A model generated the notes under the pieces. That model was given only the letters and a program-made list of their open reading frames with translations. It was not told the origin of the DNA and ran no database searches. Of a stretch of DNA of 64,000 bases, positions 63,824 through 64,000 are shown one piece after another. Within the stretch, counting starts at the first letter, position 1. Each line of letters starts with the position of its first letter. A program made the position numbers and the translations under genes. The stretch is from Roseiarcus sp963798015 (lineage in GTDB: Bacteria > Pseudomonadota > Alphaproteobacteria > Rhizobiales > Beijerinckiaceae), in the NCBI GenBank assembly GCA_963798015.1, contig CAWCSA010000018.1, positions 1 through 64,000 on the forward strand. The letters are read 5' to 3'.

Positions 63824-64000
63824 CAGGGCTGTTCAGTTCTTTAACCTTTGAGGGTCGATTTGGGATTCCCGAGGGCGGAAATGTCTGAATTTATACGCGA
63901 CAACCCGAATCGGAGGTTGTCAGATGCAGGCGTCGCTGCTGAAGATTTTGCGCTCGATCCCGGACCGCCGACGGCGGGAAGGCCTGCGGTTCGATCTGGC
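63824..64000 (+). mobile_element. ISAs1-family element, copy 2, cut by window edge
   Basis: Sequence from CAGGGCTGTTCAGTTCT is the same as the start of copy 1 (32035), apart from at least one base change near 63890, up to the window end. It includes the start of the transposase (MQASLLKILRS from 63924). It lies in the same orientation as copy 1, 31.8 kb away. Confidence 0.92.

Noticed and set aside
1..64000. CRISPR array
   Set aside because: No set of three or more direct repeats with regular unique spacers was seen. The only short direct arrays are the iteron-like repeats and the IS21-type end repeats, neither with spacers.

Overview
The window is GC-rich, IS-dense DNA that reads as alphaproteobacterial, most likely Hyphomicrobiales. 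The clues are a MucR/Ros regulator, DUF2865 and DUF3768 proteins, a TonB-C-like periplasmic protein and a Tat-dependent THI5-like binding protein. It looks like an accessory region (genomic island or megaplasmid segment) rather than core chromosome: I see no rRNA, no ribosomal genes and no intact tRNA. Gene calls and family names come from reading the protein sequences; no database search was possible.

Layout. 1-7.6 kb is a pile of insertion sequences: IS3 into IS21, IS256 into the same IS21, then an old IS256-type transposase split by an IS110-type element and by an IS3-like element. 7.9-12 kb holds small hypothetical genes and a DUF2865 protein. 12-16.1 kb has a decayed IS630 and a large AAA/TPR ATPase that has lost its expected cyclase end. 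16.2-17.6 kb carries small genes, including a histidine-rich protein, between near-identical terminators. 18.0-21.5 kb starts at a tRNA-Lys 3' end with an adjacent tyrosine integrase, followed by DUF3768 and a second short recombinase. 22-34.7 kb is a probable defence segment: a UvrD-like helicase with a toxin-like N-terminus, then a two-gene restriction-like operon (PLD nuclease/SNF2 helicase plus DNA methyltransferase). The methyltransferase is broken by an ISAs1 insertion and a stop codon. 34.8-38.3 kb has 20-bp iteron-like repeats cut by an IS5 element, then an IS91 transposase with its tyrosine recombinase. 38.5-42.4 kb is gene debris plus an IS3-like element interrupted by a second IS110-type element.

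42.9-49.1 kb is the one clear metabolic unit: a frameshifted LysR regulator facing an operon of creatininase-like amidohydrolase, substrate-binding protein, RarA-C-like protein, ABC ATPase and a double (fused) permease. By inference it imports and hydrolyses a small cyclic amide or pyrimidine-like compound. 49.4-50.9 kb holds fragments of a GMC oxidoreductase, a Cache protein and a DUF5655 protein around one intact secreted protein. 51-54 kb encodes a type IA topoisomerase III-like enzyme and a MucR-type regulator.

54.7-57.2 kb is an intact IS21 copy, the sister of the damaged one at 1.2-3.7 kb. 57.2-63.8 kb is a minus-strand group: an AT-rich gene of unknown function (split by a second IS21-type element with a 7-bp duplication), an AlpA-like HTH protein and a DUF927 ATPase, resembling the replication/excision module of an integrated element. 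The window ends inside a second ISAs1 copy.

The most interesting items are the bridge-RNA-like signals in the two IS110-type elements (opposite layouts), the PLD-helicase/methyltransferase operon and its inactivation, the toxin-like/UvrD fusion, the iteron array, and the AT-rich gene whose two halves rejoin exactly across an IS.
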